Positions 1-10,257 of a DNA stretch of 64,000 bases are shown here, piece after piece (positions within the stretch are counted from its first letter, which is position 1; every line of letters begins with the position of its first letter). The stretch covers positions 36,179,467-36,243,466 of the forward strand of contig NC_056758.1 of NCBI RefSeq assembly GCF_018687715.1. Direction: 5' to 3'. This DNA comes from Carya illinoinensis (Eukaryota > Streptophyta > Magnoliopsida > Fagales > Juglandaceae). Both the position numbers and the translations under genes were made by a program. Under the pieces are notes generated by a model that did no database searches, was not told the origin of the DNA, and saw nothing but the letters and a program-made list of their open reading frames with translations.

Positions 1-2
1 TA

Positions 3-335
3 TCAAGCTCTAGGAGCTTGTTTAAGTCCATATAGTGCTTTTGTGAGTTTGAAAATATGATTTGGGGAAATATGATTTTCAAAACCTGGAGGTTGCTCAA
101 CATATACCTCTTCATTTATAAAACCATTTAAGAAAGCACTTTTAACATCCATTTGAAAAAGTTTGAAATCTTTATAACAAGCATATGCAAGTAGCATTCG
201 AATAGCTTCTAATCTTGCGACAGGTGCATATGTCTCATCATAATCGATTCCTTCTTCTTGATTAAAACCTTGGGCTACAAGTCGAGCCTTATTTCTAGTA
301 ATGACTCCAAACTCATCTTTCTTGTTTCTAAAAAC
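3..335 (-). pseudogene. Copia reverse transcriptase, N-terminal part, interrupted by stops
   Basis: This frame continues directly from the integrase frame after a TGA at 336-338. It encodes the typical start of Copia reverse transcriptase, including [20 protein letters not shown] and [12 protein letters not shown], and then [13 protein letters not shown] second TGA at 3-5 follows APRA, where the family usually has tryptophan. The catalytic YxDD motif would be further left, outside the window. The two stops and the integrase frame are all in register, so no frameshift is needed here. It is the decayed central part of pol rather than a separate gene. Confidence 0.9.
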
Positions 336-2030
336 TCATTTTGTTCCAATAATAGTATGATTTTTGGGTCTAGGAACAAGTGTCCAAACATCATTTCTTT
401 CAAATTGATTCAACTCTTCTTGCATAGCTAGAATCCAAAATTCATCAAGAAGTGCGTCATCAATATTTTTGGGTTCAATTTGAGATAGAAAAGCAGTATG
501 ATTGCAAATATTTCTAAGAGATGATCGAGTACTTACACCTTGTGAAGGTTCTCCCAAAATTTGTTCCACTGGATGATCTTTCACAAATTTCCACTGTTTA
601 GTTGCATCTTGTATTAAATTTTGATGATCTTTCCTGATGGCTCCATGTTGAACTTCCTCTATTGTTTTCTCTTTGTTGAGATTGAGACTTTCCGTATTAT
701 TTATACCTTCTGTTTCTTCATCAATAGATTTCTTGGAGAGTGGAGAATTAGATTCATCAAATACTACATGCATAGATTCTTGTACAGTTAAAGTCTTTTT
801 GTTGAATACTCTGTAAGCTTTACTATTAGTAGAATACCCGAGAAAGATACCTTCATCAGATTTTGCATCAAATTTGCCTAAATTATCCCTGTCATTCAAA
901 ATAAAACATTTGCATCCAAATACATGAAAGTAACCAATGTTGGGCTTTTTCTCATTCCAAAGCTCATAGGGGGTTTTATCTAACTTAAACCTTAGCATAA
1001 CTCTATTTATAACATAACATGCAGTACTTACCGCTTCGGCCCAAAAATAACTAGGCAAGTTGTTCTCATTGAGCATTGTTCTTGCCATCTCTTGAAGAGA
1101 TCTATTTTTCCTCTCTACTACCCCATTTTGTTGAGGAGTTCGAGGAGCAAAAAAATTATGCACAAAACCGTTTTCATCACAAAATGTTTCAATATTTTTA
1201 TTAACAAACTCTTTTCCCCTATCACTTCGGATACTTGAAATAGTATAACTCTTTTCATTTTGAATTCTCTTGCATAACTTGGTAAAGGCATTATGTGCCT
1301 CATCTTTATGAGTAAGAAAGATGACCCAAGTATATCTAGAGAAATCATCAACAATAACAAATGCATAATATTTTCCTCCTAGACTTGCAACTCTATTTGG
1401 TCCAAAAAGATCCATGTGTATCAGTTGCAATGGTCTAGTAGTGGAAATATGTTTCTTAGTTTTAAAAGAAGTTTTTGTTTGTTTACCAAATTGACATGCA
1501 TCACAAATTTTGTCTTTAAGAAAATATGTTTTTGGTAAACCTCTCACAAGATCATTTTTTGAAAGTTTGGAAATAAGTTCCATGTTGGCATGACCTAATC
1601 TTCTATGCCATAACCAACTAGTTTCATTTTGAGCTGACAGGCAAATAGTATCTTGTGAGGTAATTTCTTCAAAATCAATTGTATAAACATTATTGTTTCT
1701 AAAAGCAATAAAACAAATATTACAATCATGATCATTCAAAATAATGCATTTATCCATTTTAAAAGTAACTGTAAATCCTTTATCACATAATTGACTTATG
1801 CTCAAAAGATTATGTTTTAAACCTTCAACAAGTAGAACATCTTCAATTATGAGAGAAGATTCATTACCAATTTTACCTATTCCCACGATCTTCCCTTTCG
1901 AGTTGTTTCCAAATGTCACGTGCCCTTCTTCTTTAGATCTAAGATCAAAGAACTTAGTCTTGTCTCCCGTCATGTGTCTTGAACATCCACTATCTAAAAA
2001 CCATTTATTTTTGCTTGTGGAAAACTTCAT
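336..2030 (-). pseudogene. Copia pol: protease, GAG-pre-integrase and integrase
   Basis: The 564-residue open frame starts with the retropepsin-like active-site context WFLDSGCSRHMTG (about residues 10-22). It is followed by a GAG-pre-integrase zinc region (WLWHRRLGHAN; then CDACQFGK). The integrase core follows, with DLFGP, VDDFSRYTWV, RSDRGKEF and PQQNGVVERKNR supplying the DD(35)E residues, and then the C-terminal GIFLGYS and YRVFN region. The ATG at 2030 is probably not a true start. In the same frame, TAG (2037-2039) and a further TAA lie just upstream, in a stretch that should link gag to pol. The frame ends at TGA 336-338, at a position normally held by tryptophan before VFRNK. Copies this long are relatively young, but this one cannot make a full polyprotein. 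Confidence 0.92.
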
Positions 2031-2088
2031 GCATACCTATAAAAACAATTAAAATGATTTTTCTTGGTACCCAAGTTCTTTGGGTCCT

Positions 2089-3723
2089 TTATTTATTAGT
2101 ATTATAATAAACAAGATTTTTAGGTACCCATATGGCCCTAATAGTCATTGTATGATTTCTTCTAATAGGACAAGTATGATAATTATGACCATTTCTATTA
2201 CAAAAATTGCAAATAGCATGTGACATATATGAAAAACTTGAATGATTATAATAATATCCTTTTTTGACAAAATTATTTTTATGAAAAGAATTTTGAATAT
2301 TAGTCTTTGATGTAGAATGATTATCAAAGAAATTTTTATAAGGTTTGTATTTTTGTTTTGGCATATATCCCAAACCTGCCTTGTCAAAAACACATCTTTG
2401 ACTACCAAGAAGTTTTTCAAAATTTCTTTTTCCATTCGTAAAGTTTTCAACAATATTTTCTAAATCGGTTTTCTTCTTATTCAATTCAAGATTTTCATCT
2501 TTCAAAATGATACTTTCTTTTCTTAAAATTTCAATTTCGTTTGTTAAAGAAGAATTTTTCTTTTTCAAAGCAGTATACTTGATACCCAATTTTTCAAATT
2601 CCTCATAAATCTCTTCTAAAACATTTTGCAATTCTTCATATGAAGGATTTTCAATATTATCAAGATTTGTTATCTCAATGTCATCTTTAGCCATAAGACA
2701 AATATTTGCTAATTTTTCATTGCTTGCTTCACTATCTAAGCTACTTGAATCATCATCCCATGTAGCTTTCATTGCTTTCTTGCCCTTATTTCGATCTTTC
2801 TTTAGCAGAGGACAATCTGTCTTGATATGACCAGGTTTATTGCATTTATAACAAATTAAAGTGTCGTTTTTACTTGAATATTTCTTGGAAAACTTTTTGA
2901 AAGATTTCCTCGGAGGAGTTCTATTTTTCTTCAAGAACCTCTGAATTCTTCTTGTTATCATCGCAACTTCTTCATCTTTATCGTCATTTTCCTCATCTTC
3001 ATCACTTTCACTTTCATGAGGAACAGCTTTAAGTGCTAAGCTCTTCTTTGGCTTTCTTTCTTCTTCTCCTCTTTTCAATGTGTACTCATGGGTGATAAGT
3101 GACCCGATGAGTTCATTGACTTCGAGCTTCTTGAGGTCTCTAGCTTCAAGAATCGCTGTAACTTTTGATTCCCAACGTTTTGGTAAAGAGTTGAGAATTT
3201 TTCTTACTATCTCCACCTTGGAATAAACTTTGCCAAGAGCTGTCAAGCTGTTTATGATGTTAGTAAAACGAGTGTGCATACTAGAAATAGATTCATTATC
3301 ATTCATCTTAAACATTTCATATTCATGAGTAAGAATATAAATTTTTGATTCCTTGACTTGCGAAGTTCCTTCATAAGTTACTTCCAAGTTATCCCAAATT
3401 TCCTTTGCCGTAGCGCAATTCATTATTCTATTAAACTCATTTCTATTAAGAGCATTATATAATAAATTCATAGCAGTTAAATTTAAAGTATAAAGTCTAT
3501 CGTCTTCACGATCAAACTCTTCTTCTTCCTTTTTGACCTTTACTCCACCAACCACTTTTGTTGGAATATAAGGTCCATTTACAATACATTTCCATATTTC
3601 TCTACCTTGAGCTTGAAGAAATATTCTCATTCTAACTTTCCAGAATGAGTAATTATCTCCACAAAAGAGTGGAGGCCGACTACTAGATTGACCTTCACCA
3701 AATGAAGCTGCAATGTTAGCCAT
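2089..3723 (-). CDS. Copia gag polyprotein
   Basis: This is a 544-residue open frame starting MANIAASFGEG. Residues about 15-210 form the UBN2/DUF4219-type capsid region (LFCGDNYSFWKVRMR; later TAKEIWDNLEVTYEG). A CCHC zinc knuckle, CYKCNKPGHIKTDC, lies near the middle. It is followed by a long Lys/Glu-rich coiled-coil segment, and a second CCHC-like knuckle, CNFCNRNGHNYHTC, lies near the C-terminus. The protein would package the element RNA into virus-like particles. The gag frame itself is unbroken, but it is separated from pol by about 58 bases with stops in the gag and pol frames. The start fits the position 46 bases after the primer binding site. Confidence 0.9.
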   Translation of the reverse strand: MANIAASFGEGQSSSRPPLFCGDNYSFWKVRMRIFLQAQGREIWKCIVNGPYIPTKVVGGVKVKKEEEEFDREDDRLYTLNLTAMNLLYNALNRNEFNRIMNCATAKEIWDNLEVTYEGTSQVKESKIYILTHEYEMFKMNDNESISSMHTRFTNIINSLTALGKVYSKVEIVRKILNSLPKRWESKVTAILEARDLKKLEVNELIGSLITHEYTLKRGEEERKPKKSLALKAVPHESESDEDEENDDKDEEVAMITRRIQRFLKKNRTPPRKSFKKFSKKYSSKNDTLICYKCNKPGHIKTDCPLLKKDRNKGKKAMKATWDDDSSSLDSEASNEKLANICLMAKDDIEITNLDNIENPSYEELQNVLEEIYEEFEKLGIKYTALKKKNSSLTNEIEILRKESIILKDENLELNKKKTDLENIVENFTNGKRNFEKLLGSQRCVFDKAGLGYMPKQKYKPYKNFFDNHSTSKTNIQNSFHKNNFVKKGYYYNHSSFSYMSHAICNFCNRNGHNYHTCPIRRNHTMTIRAIWVPKNLVYYNTNK

Positions 3724-3768
3724 AAGATCTTAACTCAAAAGATAGTTAATCTTATAATAGAGCTCTTA

Positions 3769-3780
3769 GCTCTGATACCA
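3769..3780 (-). promoter_or_regulatory. Primer binding site for initiator tRNA-Met
   Basis: The minus strand reads TGGTATCAGAGC. This is the standard plant Copia primer site complementary to the 3' end of tRNA-Met. It lies two bases inside the LTR edge at 3783 and just upstream of gag. Confidence 0.93.
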
Positions 3781-3782
3781 AT

Positions 3783-5063
3783 TGTTGCCCAGATGACTAA
3801 CACAAGAGGGGGGGTGAATTGAGTTGTATTAAAAAAAAATAACAATTATAAATCAAATATATATAATATAAAATATAAACAAAATATGAAATAACAATAA
3901 ATATAAAGAGTAAGGGTAAGAGAGAAGCAAACTCAGTATGTTAACGAGGTTCGGCCCCACTGCCTACGTCCTCGCCTCAAGCTACCCCTTGAGAATTCCC
4001 AAATTCACTATTCAACCTCTTTCAGGTGGAGATAGAAACCTATTACACCTTTGAACAACACCGCTACAAAGGATCCGTGTAGAACACCCTCTACACTTGC
4101 AATCACCTTACACGTGGTGATTCAACTATTCCCCGTGTAGAATACTTTCTACACACACAAGGGTTATACACACCCTTTTTCTGATACAAAAGCTGATAGT
4201 GGGTAGGTTATCAGAAAACACTTCTCAACGAGTGAAATAAGAACAATACAGCACAAGCTATATCTCTCAAAATGAACAAGGATTAAGACTCAATGTTTAG
4301 AGAAGAGAGAATGAAAGCTTTGAATGAATGTTGTATGCTCTTGGTGTTGTAAATGTGAAGCTCTCAAATGATCTATTTATAGGCATATGAGACTTCATAT
4401 TCAAATTTAAAAAGATTCACATGTCAAAGACAACATCATTCACTTTTTCAAAGAATTCAAATAAAAGGTTCTTCTTTCTCAATTGTCAAAGACAACATCA
4501 TTCATTTTTTCAAAAAAATCAAACCTAATCTTTTACTTTTGGCATATGACAAAATGAGCACACTTTCATTTTCAAAAAATTCAAACCTAATCTTTTACTT
4601 TTTGTATAAGTCTAAAAAAGCATCAATCACTTTTGAAAATATTCAAATAAAACATGCACATGTTAAAGATGACAATCAATCATCTTTAATATTTTCAAAG
4701 TTCAACCCTTTAATCAAGGCATGCACATGCAAAAGATGACAATCAATCATCTTTCAAAATTTTCAAATTTAATTTTCAAAAATATTCATGCACATGTGGA
4801 AAATGTATTTTAATGCTTTATGATAAAATATTAATTTTGAGCATTAGTCCTAATTTCGAATTTTGAAGAGATTTACAACATTACTCTATAATTTTAATGT
4901 GAACTTGTTCCCTTCTTGCTCATGCTTGTTTCCTTGATGTGCTTGACTCCATTGTGTAGACAACTTGAGCTTGAGACTTCTTTATTCTTTGAATTCATTT
5001 GTTATTATCAAAATCTATGTATAGATTTATAATCACATGAAACTTAAAACTTTGAGTTCAACA
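3783..5063 (-). repeat. Complete 5' LTR of the Copia element
   Basis: The 1,281 bp LTR is bounded by TGTTG at 3783-3787 and CAACA at 5059-5063, which form the usual TG...CA inverted termini. The inner edge sits next to the primer binding site. The flanking bases at 5064-5068 (GATCG) are the candidate target duplication, but the partner is outside the window. U3 lies at the high-coordinate side because the element is on the minus strand. Confidence 0.85.
4422..4770. repeat. Imperfect repeats inside the LTR
   Basis: Several pairs of diverged direct repeats are stacked here. One unit starting TGTCAAAGACAACATCATTC is at 4422 and again at 4484. A unit containing AAACCTAATCTTTTACTTTT is near 4521 and again near 4583. 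A unit starting ATGCACATG and continuing into AGATGACAATCAATCATC is at 4653 and again at 4721. They lie in the probable U3 (promoter/enhancer) half of the LTR. Confidence 0.7.
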
Positions 5064-6497
5064 GATCGACTATGGCAATCTCTCTTTGGGCAACTTAAAT
5101 ACAATAAGAAAATAAAAGAAAACAGAACGGGCACAAGAATAGATAAAAATAAGATGCAAGTGTTCATTCCGTAAAACCGAATACTTTTATTTAACAAATG
5201 AAAGAATTCCCGGACGCGAGACAACTTTAAAATCTGCAAAATTACGTTACATCATTCTGCCAGAAAATCGTGGTGGTTAGACTTAAGGACCATTAATATA
5301 TACATATATTTTCAAAGATGAAAACAAAAAAGTTGATTTTTTGATATACTTACGTAAAAAATAGATTTAATCCACTGTTTTTTTTTTCTTAATAATTTTG
5401 CCCCCATGTTTGAGACGATAGTTCTGCCCATGATATAGACTGGCACGATCGTAGAGTTGATGGTCCTGAATCTACTTTATTTTGTGTTAACTAGACAATT
5501 GTCTATGTGTAGTTTTCACTGTATGTGTAATCTTTATTAAAAGAAAAAAAATATTATTTTAAAAAAAATATTTTAATAATTTTAAAAAATTTTAAAGATA
5601 AAATTATTTATATTTATATTATAGTTCTCAAATGAAGACTATATATAATATTAATATTTTTTTATTTTTTATTTTTGTAGAAATAATTGCGGTCAAGATA
5701 TATAAATCCATGATCCATCTAGTGGATGCTGATCTAAGCATCAATTAAGACCAACAAAAATTAAATATAAAATTTTTAATTATATTAATTAGTGGCAAAG
5801 AGGATTGTATCATCATCAGCACCAGCACAGCCACGATTATTTTGCAATCTTACTGGCATGGTTCGTCAAACAGATGGCCTCCTTGATTAAGCAATGTGAA
5901 AGAAGCCAGCCAACCAGTCACCTCGACGATATCTATATTCCGGAAATTGCTCCATTTTTATTTGGATTATATCCGACCTCGTCCATTTTTGTTTGGCACC
6001 GCCCAAAAAACCATTTAAGTAAGAAGCTAGAATTGTATAATAAATACACGGGCAACAGTGCTCCAGCAGTACCATGCAATAATGAAAAAAAGACAATAAA
6101 TTTCCATCATTTTTCGCCTTAAATCCTCCCTAACTCACTCCGGCGGTGCAACCAGTACTGACCCCTTAAAGTATAGGCATTTAATTCCATAAGTTAAAGT
6201 TTAACTTTTATTATTTATGCTCACTAGCTACATATATATTAGATAGTACTGTACTGGATCTAATCCTGCGGGACTTGAGGCAAATACGTATACGATATTC
6301 CAAGAAAAGGAGATCAAAATTATGATGAAAGCTGGAAAGGTTATCGTGGCCGGTAGCTAGGGGATGGGATAGGATAGGGATCTTTGATCTCATTATACAG
6401 ATATGACTTTGTCAATTGTCACATTGATGATTGGATCTGTCGGTAAATGCGTTGGATTGACATGGTTTAGGACCGTGCGTTTAGGCTGATTGTCATT

Positions 6498-6592
6498 GCA
6501 CTTTCTGTAGCATGTCATGTCTAGAAAAGAAAATATCTATTTATCATGCACTCTCTGTAGCATGTCATGCCGAGAAAATAAAAAATTTATTT
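6498..6592. repeat. Two-copy tandem duplication, 50 bp period
   Basis: The segment starting GCACTTTCTGTAGCATGTCA at 6498 is repeated from 6548, with a few substitutions and a shared AT-rich tail. It is a local tandem duplication with no sign of coding. Confidence 0.75.
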
Positions 6593-6604
6593 AATATTTA
6601 TTTT

Positions 6605-6780
6605 TTCATCATCTTCTAATTCTAATTATGTGATATTCATTTATTTTATGATATATTATTTATCTATATTATAATGTGACATTAAATCATGAATTTATAA
6701 ATAAAATATAATAAATAATCTTTATTATTTAATATCACATCACGAAATAATAAAATTATTATAAAAATTAAGATGATTGA
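6605..6780. repeat. AT-rich MITE-like repeat (family also at 25752-25895)
   Basis: The outer ends are inverted (CATCATCTTC near 6607; AAGATGATTG near 6770), and TGTGACATTA and AATATCACATCA form an inner inverted pair. Read in reverse, it closely matches 25752-25895 over a core around AGATTATTTATTATATTTTA. It is a probable non-autonomous DNA transposon with unknown superfamily. Confidence 0.5.
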
Positions 6781-7057
6781 AATAATAATAATATTATTAT
6801 TAGTATGAGATATCGCATAGATTTGGTTGTGTCCCTCTCTCCCACGGAACTTTTCGCACTTGATTCTGGACCTCTGGTTCGCTGGATTGGAATTCACTAA
6901 TTTTACACAATAAATGATAGCAAATCCCAAAGAGGAGCATTAAGGGAATTCAGGCCCATGATTGTGTTCAACGTCGATATATATAACAAAATAAAATGAT
7001 TAAAGGATAAATTAGTAGCATTTTATTTCTCTCTGGTATAGGATCATCTTATGAATG

Positions 7058-7271
7058 AGTGATGCTACAGGTGCCGAAGAAAGCTTCCGAATTCTCACCG
7101 AATGCATCTTCTTTTTTCTTTTTCTTTTTTAATTTTTTTTTATATTCTTAATTTTTTTTTTTTTTAATTCACACCATCACTTAAAAAAATTTACTCAATC
7201 ACTAAGTTATATATATATATAGCATTCGGTTAAAAAAAAGGCTCCCGAATTCGGGAGCTTTGTCGTATCTC
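7058..7271. repeat. MITE-like inverted repeat with a 16 bp perfect palindrome
   Basis: The left arm (about 7058-7110) contains AAGCTTCCGAATTCTC and ACCGAATGC. The right arm (about 7222-7271) holds GCATTCGGTT, then CTCCCGAATTCGGGAG, a perfect 16-base palindrome at 7242-7257. The two arms are imperfect inverted copies. The centre is poly-T and AT-rich. Size and structure suggest a MITE; target duplications were not resolved. Confidence 0.5.
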
Positions 7272-9558
7272 CTTATAAATACATATACTTGGATAGTTGA
7301 GTTGGATGGTCCTCGTGTCCGCCATGTCAATGGCCATACTCTGCTACAGAGCTCAGCTCAATCTATAGTCTAGCCCAGTCCTACATAACGTGGGCTTCAG
7401 ACATACGGTAGCCCAGGTTTTACTTTTGTCTCATCTTGGGCCCAACTATATACGATTCATGCTTTTGAATCACAGCGCACGGCTCGCCTTAAGTATCAGT
7501 TAACTTAATTTGCAAAATATTTGGGCCTTCGGAGATTTGAAATCAAATTATGCAGGCGGAAATATGTATGAATTTTGTGACTCATTTCTTTCAGGAAAAC
7601 GATTAATTTATAATTGCTTTACAACTCTCTATTAAATGCACGATACCTTTGTAAAATTTAATTCACTTATAATAAAATAGCAAATTTACATTGATTTATT
7701 GTAATATAAATTATAAAATAATTATAACAGAGTTGTATGTGTATGACAATCTGGTAGTCTCAACATGCTTTCGTAGTAATATGTAGAATCAAGTAACTGT
7801 ACGAGGTTTGAGAATCTTTATCATTCTCTTCTTCAAGCTGGAGGACGCGGGTGAGACCTGCACCAGTTTTTTATGTATTAAACCCCTGGAATGAATATAG
7901 ATATAAACACAGCTGAAACCATACTCCAAGTTTGAACTATGCCAGGAATGTTTACAAGAAAAACAATAACAATAAGGCATGGAGGGCCATAACCCAAGAA
8001 AATGCTGGGAACAAGTTGCGCTGTTATCTTGGAATGCACCACAATCATGTACTAATATGGAAAGGATAAGAATTTAAGTCAAAGATTGTCCCATGGGAAA
8101 ACCCTAATCCTCGTTGTGTTAACACACATTAAGGTGAGAATTGTTAGACACTAGCACGAATATCTGTCAGACATATGCTCTTGTTTGTCGTTCTTTCATT
8201 GTAATTCACAATGGAGATGTCTACTCCATAAGATTAATGAATTAAAAAAAAAAAAAAATGTAGCTAAAGCGCTGATGCTCTTCGAGGCATTCTTCAGCAT
8301 CACGGCAAGACTACTGTTGCTTGTATATTTGATAATTGAAGTACTGCACAACCGTTTCCAACTGATGTACTTTCATTTTTTTTATGGTTGTAGAACGTAA
8401 TTGTTTTTTTTTTTTTGTTGATCTTTAGATTTTTCTTAATCAACAAGATGAAGTAACTTGTAATCCAAATCACGGCAGATACTGAGCGTTTGTTACACTC
8501 AATTTTCTTTTCTTTTTCTTAAAAAAGACGGTACTCCAATTTTAATGATAAACTATCATTTTTGACGAACGAATACCTTATACAAAGTAAGGGCGTTCAT
8601 TTCACTTACAGTAAATTGAATTAATTTATAACCGTGCCTTAATTTCACATTTTAAAGAAATATTTTATTTAAAATTAGTAATATCTATTTTGCATAACAT
8701 ATAGAGTATATAAATTATTCATAACTAATGAAAAATCATCTCCATTTCACTTTGGAATATTATCTATTCTGGTCGCTTTTTACCTGATGAGTGTGATTAA
8801 TCACACTTGTGATTAATTTCTGATAAAATTACGATGATAAAGGTTCACATCAGATAGTACGTAGTCGTCGCAAAAGCTATGAATTTCTGTATACAGTAAC
8901 ATGATCCTAACATAATGTTCTTGGCTTCCTTCTTTGAAAGTGGTTTGTTTTTTGCTTTCCTATATATTAATAAAGCAAGATATTACAATGGCAAAAATTC
9001 TCTTTTATACATTATTACTTTTACTAAATCTCGAGACTTATATAGATATATTTATATTTACAGGGTGTAGATTAAATGCAGATAACAACAAAGAGGAGTA
9101 GCATAAAGCAGTCATATCTTAAAAAGCCATACAGTTCGATCCATATCCTAAAATGTGGGTGTATTTCTTCTCCACGACCATCTCATCAAAGTTTGTGGCG
9201 AACAGAGGCCCCGAAATCTTAATCGGCAATCTCTATCACAAGCTTCACGTCCCCACCTCTTCCCACCTTATCTCTTTTTCGACTTCATCTTTCACTCTTT
9301 TTCACACTGCAGCTCTGTGGCACTCTCAGGACCAGTATATTGGTTTTGTCTACATCTCTTTAGAAATCTAATGGACGAGAGAAGACAGTAGTTAATACCG
9401 TATGAAGAATGAAGGGAACATTTGGTATATAGTTTGATACTCTCTTTTGATTTTAACAGAAGTTCTACATATTAACTGTTACCTACCAATAATTAATATA
9501 TCTCAAATAAGATAATAAATATATTTTCACTATATTTAATGATGAGATTAAGGTGAGA

Positions 9559-9754
9559 TTTGGATAATGAGATGAGATGAGATGATTTCAGATAAAAGTT
9601 GAATAAAATATTATTAGAATATTATTTATTATTATTATTATTTTAATATTTAAAAAAATGAATTGTTTATTATATTTTATATAAAAATTTAAAAAAATTA
9701 TAATAGTGAGATAAATTGAACTGAAATGAGTTAAAATCATATTTATATTTAAAC
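9559..9754 (+). repeat. MITE-like repeat, TTTGGATAATGAGATGAGATG family
   Basis: It begins TTTGGATAATGAGATGAG and ends in TATTTAAAC. In between is the AAGTTGAATAAAATATTATT core followed by GAATTGTTTATTATATTTTA. The same core is found in reverse at 45764-45927 and 45943-46133. I recognise this pattern as an abundant short repeat of walnut/hickory-type genomes, from memory only. Confidence 0.6.
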
Positions 9755-10013
9755 TTAGGGTCCTCCTCTCTCTGCGTTATGAAAAAAAAAAAAAAGGGGA
9801 TAAATAAGTTTAAAAAAATCTAAATATCAGAGAGTTTATTTTGCTGTGATTTTTCCATTCTTGGGGGAAGAAAAATTCAAAAAAAAAAAACACAAAATCT
9901 TTCGAAGTCTATGAATGATGAAGTGGGGCAGAAGGAAGACAAAGGACAGGCTGACATTGAAAGAGAGAGAGAGGGGATTGGGGGCAGGGAGTGTGGATAA
10001 AACGTGCGCTACT

Positions 10014-10023
10014 ATTGGCCAAT
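10014..10023. promoter_or_regulatory. Double CCAAT box upstream of HEMA
   Basis: ATTGGCCAAT is a palindrome carrying CCAAT on both strands, about 240 bases upstream of the HEMA start codon. NF-Y-type CCAAT boxes at this distance are common. Its use here is inferred from position alone. Confidence 0.4.
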
Positions 10024-10257
10024 CAGAACTCGAAGAGATCACAAACTCATCTCCCCCCAAAATCCCATTAATATTTCTCCATTTTCTTCTCGTATTTCCG
10101 TTTTGGACCATTATTAGGACCAGAATTCAGAAAGAGCGCATTCGCAGTTTCGCACCAAGTCCAACATTACTTTTCTACCCTCCAAAGCAAACCTCTTCAA
10201 TCTCGCTCTCATTCTCTGCGAATTCTAGGGTTAGGGCCTAGCCTCGGATTCCTTGCG

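Larger units (their letters stand above)
1..5063 (-). mobile_element. Ty1/Copia LTR retrotransposon, left part outside window
   Basis: On the minus strand the order is LTR (5063-3783), tRNA-Met primer binding site, gag (3723-2089), protease and integrase (2030-336), then the start of reverse transcriptase, which runs off the window. Integrase before reverse transcriptase is the Copia order. The gag type (UBN2-like with CCHC knuckles) and the wording of the pol frame resemble the SIRE/Tork-like plant lineages; I cannot decide which. The remaining reverse transcriptase, RNase H, polypurine tract and second LTR lie outside the window, so LTR age and target duplication cannot be read. The element is non-autonomous as seen, with stops between gag and pol and inside pol. 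Confidence 0.95.
5064..10013. other. Non-coding region between the Copia element and HEMA
   Basis: This is AT-rich sequence with frequent stops and no open frame that resembles a known protein. It holds a 50 bp tandem duplication, three MITE-like repeats (entered separately) and homopolymer runs. I see no RNA gene in it. Confidence 0.6.

Noticed and set aside
5805..6122. 105-codon frame downstream of the Copia element
   Set aside because: No recognisable motif, AT-rich flanks, and composition like the surrounding non-coding DNA; kept out as chance.
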